A stretch of 19,042 bases of DNA from Balneolia bacterium (GTDB lineage Bacteria > Bacteroidota > Rhodothermia > Balneolales > Cyclonatronaceae). Made by a program: the position numbers and the translations under genes. The stretch is taken from assembly GCA_003567135.1 (NCBI GenBank), contig PXAI01000127.1, positions 1-19,042 of the forward strand. The letters run 5' to 3'. Shown here one piece after another: positions 7,838-15,188 of this stretch (positions within the stretch are counted from its first letter, which is position 1; each line of letters starts with the position of its first letter). The notes beneath the pieces were generated by a model. It ran no database searches. It was not told the origin of the DNA and saw nothing but the letters and a program-made list of their open reading frames with translations.

Positions 7838-9357
7838 GTAAACTATCAAAAGCTGCAACGCCCGTATTTAGTGACGGGGGCGATCCGCTGGGCGCCAGAA
7901 AAGAGGAAAAAGCGCTCCGGCATTTTAAAGATGTGATGGCACATCTGCTGGTCATGCTGCGGATTTCCGCCCGTGCCGAAACGGCCTGCATGCTCTGGGT
8001 AAACCGTTCGCGCGGACAGTTTGTGATGGAAACCAACGATACTGTCTACAATGAAGTCGTTTTTCAGGATCGGGTAGCTTTTGACGATCATTTTCTGGCA
8101 CAGTGGAAGGATCTTAAGGAGTCGATTATTCTGCGCGTAGGCGATGAAATTCAGATGGAATCACTGCATCATCATGTGGATACCGTTCCGGCAAATGAGA
8201 TCATGCTGCTGCCGTTTGTGAATAACGGCGAAACGGTTGCGATCACATTTGTGGAGATGTCTGAACAGGCTTCGGGGGATTCCGATTTTGATCTTGAACA
8301 GGCCGCAGGTTCGTATCTTGGCGCGCTTGCAAACATCCTCCGAACCTATCTTGAGCTCAGCGATCTTCTGCAGGATGAAAAACAGTGGGAACCTTACGAT
8401 CAGCTACTGCTTGAATACAGCGACCGGAAAAGCGCCATCGATATTTTGGTGAAAATGGTGAAGGACGCGCGTAGAGAAGTCCCCACCGGAGGAGCGTGCC
8501 TGCTTGCGCGTGGCCACGACGGGTGGCAGGTGGTGATTCAGTCGCCCGGCTCGGATAAACCTTACCCGATTGGGGTGATGATGACCGAGCAGTCGCAGGC
8601 TTTTACGGCATTGAAGGCGGGTGAGCCACAGTTTTGTCTGCATTTTAATTCCAATCCGAAGCGGGTTGCAAGCCGGGAGCCTCAGTTCAGCGGCGCATCA
8701 CTTGCCGTTCCGGTGATGGTACAGGATAGGAGACAGGCGCTTCTGCTCGTTTGGGATACCAACCCGATGGCGTTCCGGGAAACGGTGAAACATAAAATCA
8801 TCAACCTTGGAAAAGTTGTTTCGCTGGTATTGAACAGCTCGCGATATGGAATTACCGTTGACACCACGTTGCTTTCGGGTGAAAACGGCGCCTTTATGAT
8901 TGAGGTGGCCGAACGCTGTATCGAGAACGCGCTTAAAATGGCCAAACTCGGCGAATCACAGTACGAAATGCACGTGGGGTTTGTCACCATCGCGAATTAT
9001 CAGGATCTGCGCGCGCGGGTCAGGCTCGAGACGCTGCGAGAACTTCAGCAGTATTTTGTAAAAGCGATCAATCCGGCGACGCTCGGCTATACGGGGTTTG
9101 TTTCAGGCTATGCCGAAAGTGTGTACGTCGTAATTCTGGAAGGCCGCGATGAGGGGATTTTTTCAGGCTGGATGGATGATGCGAAAGACAAACTTCAGGC
9201 TGAAATCAACACGATCCTGAGGGAAAATCAGCCTTCGGATATTGATCTGACGGCTGGCTTTGCGAAAGTTTCGGAGCATCACACCGATTCCTACGGAGTG
9301 ATTCAGGAAGCCAAGAAGAAAATGAACGAAAATGTGCGAAAAACCGGAAGCAGCTGA
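7834..9357 (+). CDS. Unrecognised protein with two GAF-like regions and a degenerate GGDEF-like C-terminus
   Basis: I cannot assign this 507-residue soluble protein to a named family. No signal peptide or membrane segment is seen. Two stretches look like GAF-type sensor folds: about 30-175 (AVAITFVEM-like strands, then a helical connector ending near LLQDEKQW) and about 195-335 (GGACLLARGHDGWQVVIQS, then SLAVPVMVQDRRQALLLVW). The last part, about 355-497, follows the strand/helix order of a GGDEF domain. VGFVTIANYQDL stands where DxDxFKxxND would be, TGFVSGYAESVYVVIL where RYGGDEFxxxL would be, and DLTAGFAKVSE then VIQEAKKKM where the SIG strand and the AK helix would be. The catalytic GGDEF signature is absent, so it should not make cyclic di-GMP. 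It starts with ATGA overlap on pepF and precedes deoB by 51 bases. A sensory or scaffold role is inference. Confidence 0.75.
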   Translation: MSKLSKAATPVFSDGGDPLGARKEEKALRHFKDVMAHLLVMLRISARAETACMLWVNRSRGQFVMETNDTVYNEVVFQDRVAFDDHFLAQWKDLKESIILRVGDEIQMESLHHHVDTVPANEIMLLPFVNNGETVAITFVEMSEQASGDSDFDLEQAAGSYLGALANILRTYLELSDLLQDEKQWEPYDQLLLEYSDRKSAIDILVKMVKDARREVPTGGACLLARGHDGWQVVIQSPGSDKPYPIGVMMTEQSQAFTALKAGEPQFCLHFNSNPKRVASREPQFSGASLAVPVMVQDRRQALLLVWDTNPMAFRETVKHKIINLGKVVSLVLNSSRYGITVDTTLLSGENGAFMIEVAERCIENALKMAKLGESQYEMHVGFVTIANYQDLRARVRLETLRELQQYFVKAINPATLGYTGFVSGYAESVYVVILEGRDEGIFSGWMDDAKDKLQAEINTILRENQPSDIDLTAGFAKVSEHHTDSYGVIQEAKKKMNENVRKTGSS

Positions 9358-9408
9358 TCGACGGCTGCAAAAGAAACCGAATAACCAATTAATTTGATTT
9401 GACTTGAT

Positions 9409-10590
9409 ATGGGTAATGTTTATGTAATCGTTTTGGACGGCGTTGGCACCGGGCATCAGGAAGATGCCGATAAGTATGGAGATCGCGGCAGCAACACGCT
9501 GGGCCACGTTATAGCGCGAACCGGAGTAAAACTTCCGAATCTGGAAAAATCGGGTTTGGGAAACATCATCCCCCTTGATACGGTTCTGCCGGTGCAGAAC
9601 CCGCTGGCTGCATGGGGCAAAATGCGCGAATTATCCCCCGGAAAAGATTCCACAACCGGACACTGGGAACTGGCCGGAATTGAGGTTGATCAGGCGTTCC
9701 CAACCTATCCCAAAGGATTTCCGGAGCCGATCCTGAAAGCGTACTGCAAAATGACGGGCGTGGACGGCGTGCTGGCAAATCGTCCGTATTCAGGAACTGA
9801 CGTCATTCGCGATTTTGGCGAAGAGCACATGGTAACTGGCAAGCCGATTATTTACACCTCGGCCGACAGCGTTTTTCAGATTGCGTGCCATGAGGATATC
9901 GTTCCGGTTGAAAAGCTCTACGAGTGGTGTGAAATTGCCCGACATGAAATTATGATCAACGAACATGCGGTAGGCCGCGTGATTGCGAGACCGTTTACCG
10001 GAAAACCGGGAGCGTTTGAGCGTCTGTCCGATCAGCGTCAGGATTATTCGCTGGTGGCACCCCGACCAAATATGATGTCGCTATTGTCGGATGCCGGAAT
10101 AAAAACCTACTCCATCGGAAAAATCATTGATCTTTTTGCGGACAAGGCGCTTTTTACACAGTACCGCAAAACCATAAATAACGCCGAGGGAATTTCCCAG
10201 TTTCTGAGCATCATGAGTGCGGTTGAAAACAGCTTTGTTTTCGTAAATCTAATTGATACAGATCAGCTTTACGGCCACAGAAATAATCCGGAAGGATTCG
10301 CCGAATCACTTGCCGAGTTCGACCGCGCGCTGCCCGCTATCCTGGGCAAACTAAAAAAAGAAGATGTGCTGATTGTAACAGCCGATCACGGAAATGATCC
10401 CACCACACCCAGCACAGATCACGCCCGCGAATTCGTACCCGTTCTCGTCTGGCCGGCCACTGCCGCCGAATCAGAAAACCTCGGCATCAGAAACACCTTC
10501 CGCGATCTCGCCAGCTCGGTATTACACAAATTTGGTGTGGCGAACGAGGTTAAAGGAAAATCGTTTTTGCAAAATCGCGCAGCGATTTAA
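9409..10590 (+). CDS. deoB: Phosphopentomutase
   Basis: This enzyme interconverts ribose-1-phosphate and ribose-5-phosphate (also the deoxy forms), linking nucleoside phosphorolysis to central carbon. It belongs to the alkaline-phosphatase superfamily. Visible metal and catalytic residues are D10 (VLDGVGTG), the phosphothreonine T83 in GKDSTTGHWE, D153 (TSADSVF), D285 and H290 (DTDQLYGH), D326-H327 (TADHGNDP), and H338 (TDHARE). At 393 residues it is full length. The ATG at 9409 fits the conserved N-terminus. It follows the GAF-like gene by 51 bases in the same orientation, so it is probably the last gene of the pepF operon. No nucleoside phosphorylase gene lies nearby, which is unlike the deo operons of Gammaproteobacteria and Firmicutes. 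No clear terminator follows. Confidence 0.95.
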   Translation: MGNVYVIVLDGVGTGHQEDADKYGDRGSNTLGHVIARTGVKLPNLEKSGLGNIIPLDTVLPVQNPLAAWGKMRELSPGKDSTTGHWELAGIEVDQAFPTYPKGFPEPILKAYCKMTGVDGVLANRPYSGTDVIRDFGEEHMVTGKPIIYTSADSVFQIACHEDIVPVEKLYEWCEIARHEIMINEHAVGRVIARPFTGKPGAFERLSDQRQDYSLVAPRPNMMSLLSDAGIKTYSIGKIIDLFADKALFTQYRKTINNAEGISQFLSIMSAVENSFVFVNLIDTDQLYGHRNNPEGFAESLAEFDRALPAILGKLKKEDVLIVTADHGNDPTTPSTDHAREFVPVLVWPATAAESENLGIRNTFRDLASSVLHKFGVANEVKGKSFLQNRAAI

Positions 10591-10825
10591 TTAAAAATTC
10601 AAAATGTAAAATTCAAAATGGCCGGTTCGCGGATGTTTAGGTGGTTATGTAATCTACTTGAGCTGAATTGGCAATCTGGGTGGCGAGTGAAAAACTCAAC
10701 AACTTGTGCGTCTGCCGACGTACTCAAAACTCAACACTAAAGCGTAGCGACCAGCGCAGCGCTCCCCAATTCACAATTCAAGAATTCACCATTCAAAATT
10801 CAAATTGGCCTCTCTTCACCGAAAC
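10591..10825. repeat. AATTCA-type short-repeat intergenic element
   Basis: The spacer between deoB and the sigma gene opens with a tandem direct repeat of AAAATTCAAAATG (10594-10606 and 10608-10620) followed by GGCCGG. It closes with five to six imperfect 7-8 base units of the form ATTCANN (10768-10805) ending in TTGGCC (10805-10810). The middle contains two AGCGNAGCG copies (10742-10750 and 10753-10761) and no reading frame of note. The two repeat blocks are partly complementary (AATGGCC versus TTGGCC ends). It looks like an interspersed non-coding repeat or its remnant. Mobility is not shown. Confidence 0.5.
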
Positions 10826-10855
10826 TTGCTAAATCGGGTAACAAAACGGTATATT
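10826..10855 (+). promoter_or_regulatory. Candidate promoter of the sigma factor gene
   Basis: A -35-like TTGCTA (10826-10831) is separated by 18 bases from a -10-like TATATT (10850-10855). The -10 ends 58 bases before the GTG start. The spacing fits a housekeeping sigma factor. The start site is not known. Confidence 0.5.
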
Positions 10856-10913
10856 AGCCGTTTAAATATTAGCTTAGCTAAACATCCATTTTTTGATCTA
10901 AATTTACCAGTAC

Positions 10914-11798
10914 GTGGCTAAAAAAAAGCGTAAAGACCCTAAAAATCCATCACCAAGCGGAATATCAACCCGGGAATCACAATCGTTAGACCGTTACCTT
11001 CAGGAGATTGGTAAGGTCAGCCTCATCACCCCGGAAGAGGAAGTGCAGCTTGCCCGCAGAATTCAGGCCGGTGATCAGCTTGCTCTTGAAAAACTTACCC
11101 AGGCCAACCTCAGGTTTGTGGTTTCCGTGGCAAAACAATATCAGAATCAGGGATTATCCCTCGGTGATTTGATCAACGAAGGAAACCTCGGTTTGATTAA
11201 AGCCGCCAAGCGTTTTGATGAAACGCGCGGATTTAAATTTATCTCCTATGCCGTTTGGTGGATTCGCCAGTCCATTCTTCAGGCTCTTGCAGAACAGAGC
11301 CGAATTGTGAGGTTGCCGCTCAACAGAGTTGGCGCGCTCAACAAAATCGGTAAAGAACTTTCCAAGCTTGAGCAGGAATACGAAAGGCTTCCATCAGCCG
11401 CAGAACTTTCTGAGAGTCTTGAAATGTCGGTATCAGAAGTTGCTGATACGCTTAAAATTTCAGGGCGTCACCTTTCGGTAGATGCGCCGTTTGCACAGGG
11501 CGAAGACAACCGTTTGCTTGATGTAATTGAAAACGAAGAAACGCCGAATCCGGACACCGAGCTCATGAGTGAGTCGCTCAAAGTTGAAATTGAGCGGGCA
11601 CTATCCAAACTGAGCAAGCGTGAAGCGGAAGTTATACGCCTTTATTTTGGTATCGGTCGCGAGCACTCGCTTACTCTTGAGGAAATCGGCGAGCGGTTTG
11701 ACCTGACCCGTGAACGCGTTCGTCAGATCAAGGAAAAAGCTCTTCGTAAACTTCGCCATCACAACCGCAGCATGGCGCTACGTGCTTATCTGGGATAA
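10914..11798 (+). CDS. rpoD: RNA polymerase primary-type sigma-70 factor (RpoD/SigA)
   Basis: This directs RNA polymerase to promoters. The 294-residue protein has no region 1.1 and carries regions 1.2 (about 24-57, DRYLQEIGKVSLITPEEE), 2 (about 62-131, with FDETRGFKFISYAVWWIRQ), 3 (about 140-217) and 4 (about 230-283). The region 4.2 helix-turn-helix is LTLEEIGERFDLTRERVRQI. This compact form is the usual housekeeping sigma of Bacteroidota. The first ten residues are Lys/Arg-rich (MAKKKRKDPK). The start is GTG at 10914: an in-frame TAA is at 10899-10901 and no ATG lies between. It has its own candidate promoter and a perfect terminator, so it is monocistronic. A group 2 alternative sigma cannot be fully excluded without seeing the rest of the genome. 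Confidence 0.93.
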   Translation: MAKKKRKDPKNPSPSGISTRESQSLDRYLQEIGKVSLITPEEEVQLARRIQAGDQLALEKLTQANLRFVVSVAKQYQNQGLSLGDLINEGNLGLIKAAKRFDETRGFKFISYAVWWIRQSILQALAEQSRIVRLPLNRVGALNKIGKELSKLEQEYERLPSAAELSESLEMSVSEVADTLKISGRHLSVDAPFAQGEDNRLLDVIENEETPNPDTELMSESLKVEIERALSKLSKREAEVIRLYFGIGREHSLTLEEIGERFDLTRERVRQIKEKALRKLRHHNRSMALRAYLG

Positions 11799-11820
11799 TC
11801 CCGTTAAGTTAAATCTTTCA

Positions 11821-11854
11821 AAAAGCCGTAAAACACAGTTTTACGGCTTTTTTT
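11821..11854 (+). terminator. Rho-independent terminator after the sigma factor gene
   Basis: A 14-bp perfect stem (AAAAGCCGTAAAAC at 11821-11834 with GTTTTACGGCTTTT at 11838-11851) has an ACA loop, followed by a continuing T-run to 11854. It lies 23 bases after the stop codon. Confidence 0.95.
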
Positions 11855-12085
11855 ACGAACGTTTGTACCCATCAATAGCGTTGTTAAAAACGAATTCCCG
11901 AATCATAATCAGGTTGAAGTTGACCGCCTAAAACGCTACTATATTGGTAGCAGAATATATTTAACCGGCCGCCGGATATTAAATGAATGAACGATGCGTT
12001 ATCTAATCAGACGCATAATTTAACTGACCGGGAACATAATAGAATAAAAGCAGTATAAGCAGATATACGAAGGAATAAACAATCG
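11855..12085 (+). promoter_or_regulatory. Upstream region of the lipoprotein gene
   Basis: This gene-free, AT-rich stretch contains TATATT at 11940-11945, preceded by TTGACC (11920-11925) at a short 14-base spacing, and a second TATATT at 11956-11961. A six-base inverted repeat, ATGCGT (11994-11999) and ACGCAT (12011-12016), may form a leader hairpin. AAGGA at 12070-12074 is a possible ribosome binding site. The exact promoter cannot be fixed. Confidence 0.35.
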
Positions 12086-13369
12086 GTGATGACTATGAAA
12101 CTCTACAAATATATCCCCATCTTGATATCAGCCTTTCTGTTTTCATCCTGCTACACGCAGCTTGAAACAGTAAGCCCGCCTGAGAGACCGGTTTCTGACA
12201 GAAGCTTTACATCCCAGGGTCAGTATGGCGAAACGTACGATGACTATTACGATGAAGGCTATGATAACTACTACGATCAGGGTTATTCTGATGGCTGGTA
12301 CGATGCCGAAGTCGCTTTCCGGGATTACAACAGAAAACGCAGCAGTCTGAGAATTCATGTTGGTAGCTACTGGGGGCGTCCGTTTTACGGATTCGGCTAC
12401 AGCTACGGATATTTTTATGATCCATACTGGCATTTTGCCCAGCTTTATGATCCTTACTTCTACGCCTATTATGGCTACTATGCCTACCCGCCACACCTGA
12501 GATGGCGCCGTCACGGGCATTTTTACTCACCGTTCTGGGGACCGACATATATTGTGAACTACAATAATTTTTATATCAACCAGACTCAGCCATCCTACGC
12601 ACAGGTTCGCGGTCCGCGCAGTTCCGGTGTGCATAGAAGTTCCATAGCCGGTGCTAATACGCGAGGAACGATGCAGGATGGAAGAGACAGGGTCCGTAGC
12701 CGCGGTGACAATACAGCGGTAAGATCGCGTGGAACTACCGAAAGAACCAGAGCTCAGTCGAGCCCGCAGCGCACGGAAAGAACCCGTACTACGAGAGGAA
12801 CGGGTGAAGCAACCCGCGGACGTTCACCGGCACCTCAGCGCGCACAACCATCACGTACACGCGGCGGCAACCAGGGAACAGCGGACCGGAACCGTGGCAA
12901 CCGTTCATCCGGTACACAATCGAGGCCACAGCGCAGCAGAGGAAGCAGTGACTCCGGAAACAGAAGAGACCGCAACAGAAATGATCAGCAGTTAGCGCCG
13001 GTTCCTGCTCCGTCACCTTCGCCAAATGTTAACCGTGGCAGAAGTAACGACAGAATTGATACCAACAGACCGCAGCGCAGCACGACTCCTGCACCACGTG
13101 TAAACACGCGTAACAATTTACCGGCGGTAAATAACAACCAGCCGACGCGTCCCGCACCACGTGTTAATACCCGCACAAGAACAAATTCTCCTGCGACACG
13201 TCAGGCTCCGCAGCGTAACACGCAGTCTGCACGTCCGGCGCCACAACGCAGTAACGCTCCGGCTGCACGGCCTGCTCCACAGCGCAATAATACGCCTGCG
13301 GCCAGGAGTTCAAACAACAGGTCATCATCCGATTCCAACCGGAATCAGCGAAACAGAGATCGCAACTAA
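12086..13369 (+). CDS. Putative lipoprotein with Tyr/Gly-rich domain and long Arg-Gly/Asn/Pro-rich disordered tail
   Basis: I do not recognise a named family. The protein (427 residues from GTG 12086) starts with a lipoprotein signal: charged KLYKY, hydrophobic IPILISAFLF, and the lipobox LFSSC with C22. ATG 12089 or ATG 12095 are equally plausible starts, and the latter would give MKLYKY. Residues about 48-165 are very rich in Tyr, Trp and Gly (for example YDDYYDEGYDNYYDQGY and FYAYYGYYAYPP). Residues about 175-427 are a strongly basic, low-complexity tail with many Arg-Gly dipeptides and late repeats of the type APRVNTR (336-342 and 357-363) and RPAPQR. Expected location is the cell envelope. 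A polyanion-binding, cell-wall-spanning or structural role is speculation. A terminator follows and the porin gene lies 88 bases downstream. Confidence 0.8.
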   Translation: MMTMKLYKYIPILISAFLFSSCYTQLETVSPPERPVSDRSFTSQGQYGETYDDYYDEGYDNYYDQGYSDGWYDAEVAFRDYNRKRSSLRIHVGSYWGRPFYGFGYSYGYFYDPYWHFAQLYDPYFYAYYGYYAYPPHLRWRRHGHFYSPFWGPTYIVNYNNFYINQTQPSYAQVRGPRSSGVHRSSIAGANTRGTMQDGRDRVRSRGDNTAVRSRGTTERTRAQSSPQRTERTRTTRGTGEATRGRSPAPQRAQPSRTRGGNQGTADRNRGNRSSGTQSRPQRSRGSSDSGNRRDRNRNDQQLAPVPAPSPSPNVNRGRSNDRIDTNRPQRSTTPAPRVNTRNNLPAVNNNQPTRPAPRVNTRTRTNSPATRQAPQRNTQSARPAPQRSNAPAARPAPQRNNTPAARSSNNRSSSDSNRNQRNRDRN

Positions 13370-13397
13370 GACCTCACCCCAAAAGTATTACTCAGAT

Positions 13398-13437
13398 TAA
13401 AGCCGGTGCACATACACATTTGTGTGCCGGTTTTTTT
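13398..13437 (+). terminator. Probable terminator after the lipoprotein gene
   Basis: CCGGTGCACA (13403-13412) pairs with TGTGTGCCGG (13421-13430) through ten pairs including two G-T wobbles, followed by seven T (13431-13437). It lies 33 bases after the lipoprotein stop and just before the porin gene, so the porin is either read through or has its own unseen promoter. Confidence 0.8.
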
Positions 13438-13457
13438 AACCCTCAATTTTTATTGAT

Positions 13458-14921
13458 ATGAGAAAAATTACGTTCACAGGACTTTCCTTACTTCTTGTAA
13501 TGATGTGTCTGCCGGCAGATTCCTTTTCCCAAAACCGCTTCGATGCGCTCCGCTTTTCAACGCAGGTTCCTGCAGCCGACGCATCATCCATCGGATTTGG
13601 CGGCGCCACGCACTCGGTTTTTCTGGATTACGGCTCGGCACTTTCTAATCCGGCCGTTCTGTCGCTGGCTCCGAATTCTTCATTCAGCGTTGGCCTCGGC
13701 CTGCGGGATGTGGGAGAAGATGCGATCTATCTGAATCAGAGAAGATCCTACGACGACTCGCAAACTTCATTTACAAACGCGGGTTTTGTGTATCGTTTTC
13801 CCACCGTTCAGGGAAGCCTGGTGATCGGCGCCGGTTATAATCAGACTGCTGATTTCAACCGCGCATACCGTATCAGTGGATTTAACAGCACATCCAGCAT
13901 TACGGACTTTTTCCTGACCAACGATTTTTACTTTGATACCGCCTTCGATGCCTTCGCCGTTGATATCGACGATGACGGTGCCTACTCCGTGCTTCGCAAC
14001 TTTACAGATGAGCCGTTTGTGGGTATTGATCAGACTGCAAACGTGGTCGAGCGCGGACACATGGGTGAGTTCTCATTCTCTGCAGCCACCGAGTTTGTGG
14101 AAGGATTACACATGGGCGTTACGCTCGGTATTCCGTTTGGAACGTACTCGTACCGCCGCGACTTCCTGGAGACAGATTCCCAGAATCTGCATACCGGCGA
14201 ACCCGGATCGCTTACGCTTGATGTAAACAACATCTTTAACCGCGATACCATCGATGCCGATATCAGCGGATTCAGCGCGCGTGCCGGCGTTCTCTACACC
14301 GCAATCCCGAATATCAGCCTGGGATTAAGCTATCAGATGCCTACGCGCTACACGATTGATGAAAGCTATTCAGTACTGATTGAAACCACGTTCGACGACG
14401 GGGATTTCTTTGATGCCGAGCTTCGCGGTGATAACTCCTACAAAGTTCGTACAGCATCACGCCTGTCGTTCGGAGCATCGACTCGCGATCTGCCCGTAGA
14501 CTTATCAGCGGCCATAGAGCGTGTCGGATACAGCAGCCTTGAGTTCCGCGAACTCGGTAACCTTGCGATGGAAGTCGCCGAAAACGACCGCATCCGCGAC
14601 GATTTTAAAGATGTATACAACCTGAGCTTCGGTGCCCAGCTGAATATTTCTGATGTCGTACAGCCAAGACTTGGATACGCTTACCTTCCATCCGCAAGCC
14701 GTTCCCGCGACCTTGACCGCCAGTACCTCAGCGCAGGACTGCGACTTGGCGTAAGCCAGGATGTTTCCGTTGATATCGCCCTGCAATACGGTTTCTGGGA
14801 TGATGAGCAGGTTCTCTACGAATACCCCGATTATCCATCCGGCCAAAGCTTCAATCAAAGCAGAGTCTCCACATCCGTCGACCGCTTCCACGCAGCCGTA
14901 GGTTTCAGCCTGAGATTCTGA
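13458..14921 (+). CDS. Outer-membrane beta-barrel protein, FadL/TodX (OmpP1)-like
   Basis: This 487-residue envelope protein begins with a Sec signal peptide (MRKITFTGLSLLLVMMCLPADSFS, with likely cleavage after S24 before QNRF). The mature start contains a motif typical of FadL/TodX-like proteins of Bacteroidota: FGGATHSVFLDYGSALSNPA. Alternating amphipathic strands fill the rest, and the chain ends in an aromatic (FSLRF), the C-terminal barrel signature. Relatives transport hydrophobic compounds across the outer membrane, but the substrate here is unknown. The loop region around 150-180 is rich in Asp and Phe (FDTAFDAFAVDIDDDG), which could bind calcium; that is inference. The ATG at 13458 has no Shine-Dalgarno sequence. 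A strong terminator follows. Confidence 0.78.
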   Translation: MRKITFTGLSLLLVMMCLPADSFSQNRFDALRFSTQVPAADASSIGFGGATHSVFLDYGSALSNPAVLSLAPNSSFSVGLGLRDVGEDAIYLNQRRSYDDSQTSFTNAGFVYRFPTVQGSLVIGAGYNQTADFNRAYRISGFNSTSSITDFFLTNDFYFDTAFDAFAVDIDDDGAYSVLRNFTDEPFVGIDQTANVVERGHMGEFSFSAATEFVEGLHMGVTLGIPFGTYSYRRDFLETDSQNLHTGEPGSLTLDVNNIFNRDTIDADISGFSARAGVLYTAIPNISLGLSYQMPTRYTIDESYSVLIETTFDDGDFFDAELRGDNSYKVRTASRLSFGASTRDLPVDLSAAIERVGYSSLEFRELGNLAMEVAENDRIRDDFKDVYNLSFGAQLNISDVVQPRLGYAYLPSASRSRDLDRQYLSAGLRLGVSQDVSVDIALQYGFWDDEQVLYEYPDYPSGQSFNQSRVSTSVDRFHAAVGFSLRF

Positions 14922-14935
14922 TAAAGAAATCTTTC

Positions 14936-14977
14936 AAAAAAGGCGGTTTTGCTACAAAAGCAGAACCGCCTTTTTTA
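14936..14977 (+). terminator. Rho-independent terminator after the porin gene
   Basis: GGCGGTTTTGC (14942-14952) pairs with GCAGAACCGCC (14960-14970) around a TACAAAA loop with one G-T wobble. Flanking A-run and T-run extend the stem. The six-A flank on the left means it might also work on the - strand, for uspA read-through. Confidence 0.92.
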
Positions 14978-15066
14978 TTTTCAGATTTTTCTAACGAATA
15001 AACCCTTGATAATCGCACCACCAATTTTGATCTGTTAATTTCCCTGTAATATCAATTACATAAAAG

Positions 15067-15092
15067 TAGGTACAGGGCACGCCCTGTACCTA
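15067..15092. repeat. Perfect intergenic palindrome TAGGTACAGGG-CACG-CCCTGTACCTA
   Basis: Two perfect 11-base arms surround the CACG loop. There is no T-tract directly after it, so it is not a standard terminator, and a terminator already exists 100 bases to the left. It resembles REP/MITE-like palindromes scattered between genes in Bacteroidota and cyanobacteria; that comparison is from memory and not verified. The surrounding spacer (14978-15188) contains no gene. Confidence 0.6.
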
Positions 15093-15131
15093 AAACTCTC
15101 ACCTAAATGATCTGTAATTTTGGCTATTACG

Positions 15132-15187
15132 CAAATCCCCCAAATCTTCCCAAAAAATCAAGCCCATCAAGCAATCCCCAAATCAAG
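15132..15187. repeat. Degenerate AATCCCCAAATC-type direct repeats next to the uspA stop
   Basis: A run of imperfect units such as AAATCCCCCAAATC, CCCAAAAAATCAAG, CCCATCAAGC and AATCCCCAAATCAAG abuts the uspA stop codon, which is read on the - strand at 15189. It is A+C-rich on the + strand with almost no G. It may be a short low-complexity repeat cluster. No function can be read from it. Confidence 0.4.
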
Positions 15188-15188
15188 G

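Noticed and set aside
7834..9357. Active diguanylate cyclase
   Set aside because: The GGDEF signature and its metal-binding acidic residues are missing, so only the fold may be retained.
10594..10810. Possible CRISPR array in the AATTCA repeats
   Set aside because: Units are too short (7-14 bases), contiguous and imperfect, with no regular spacers and no cas gene.
12143..12548. Two - strand frames of 113-125 codons opposite the lipoprotein
   Set aside because: They are produced by the repetitive Tyr/Gly codons of the real gene and show no start context or motif.
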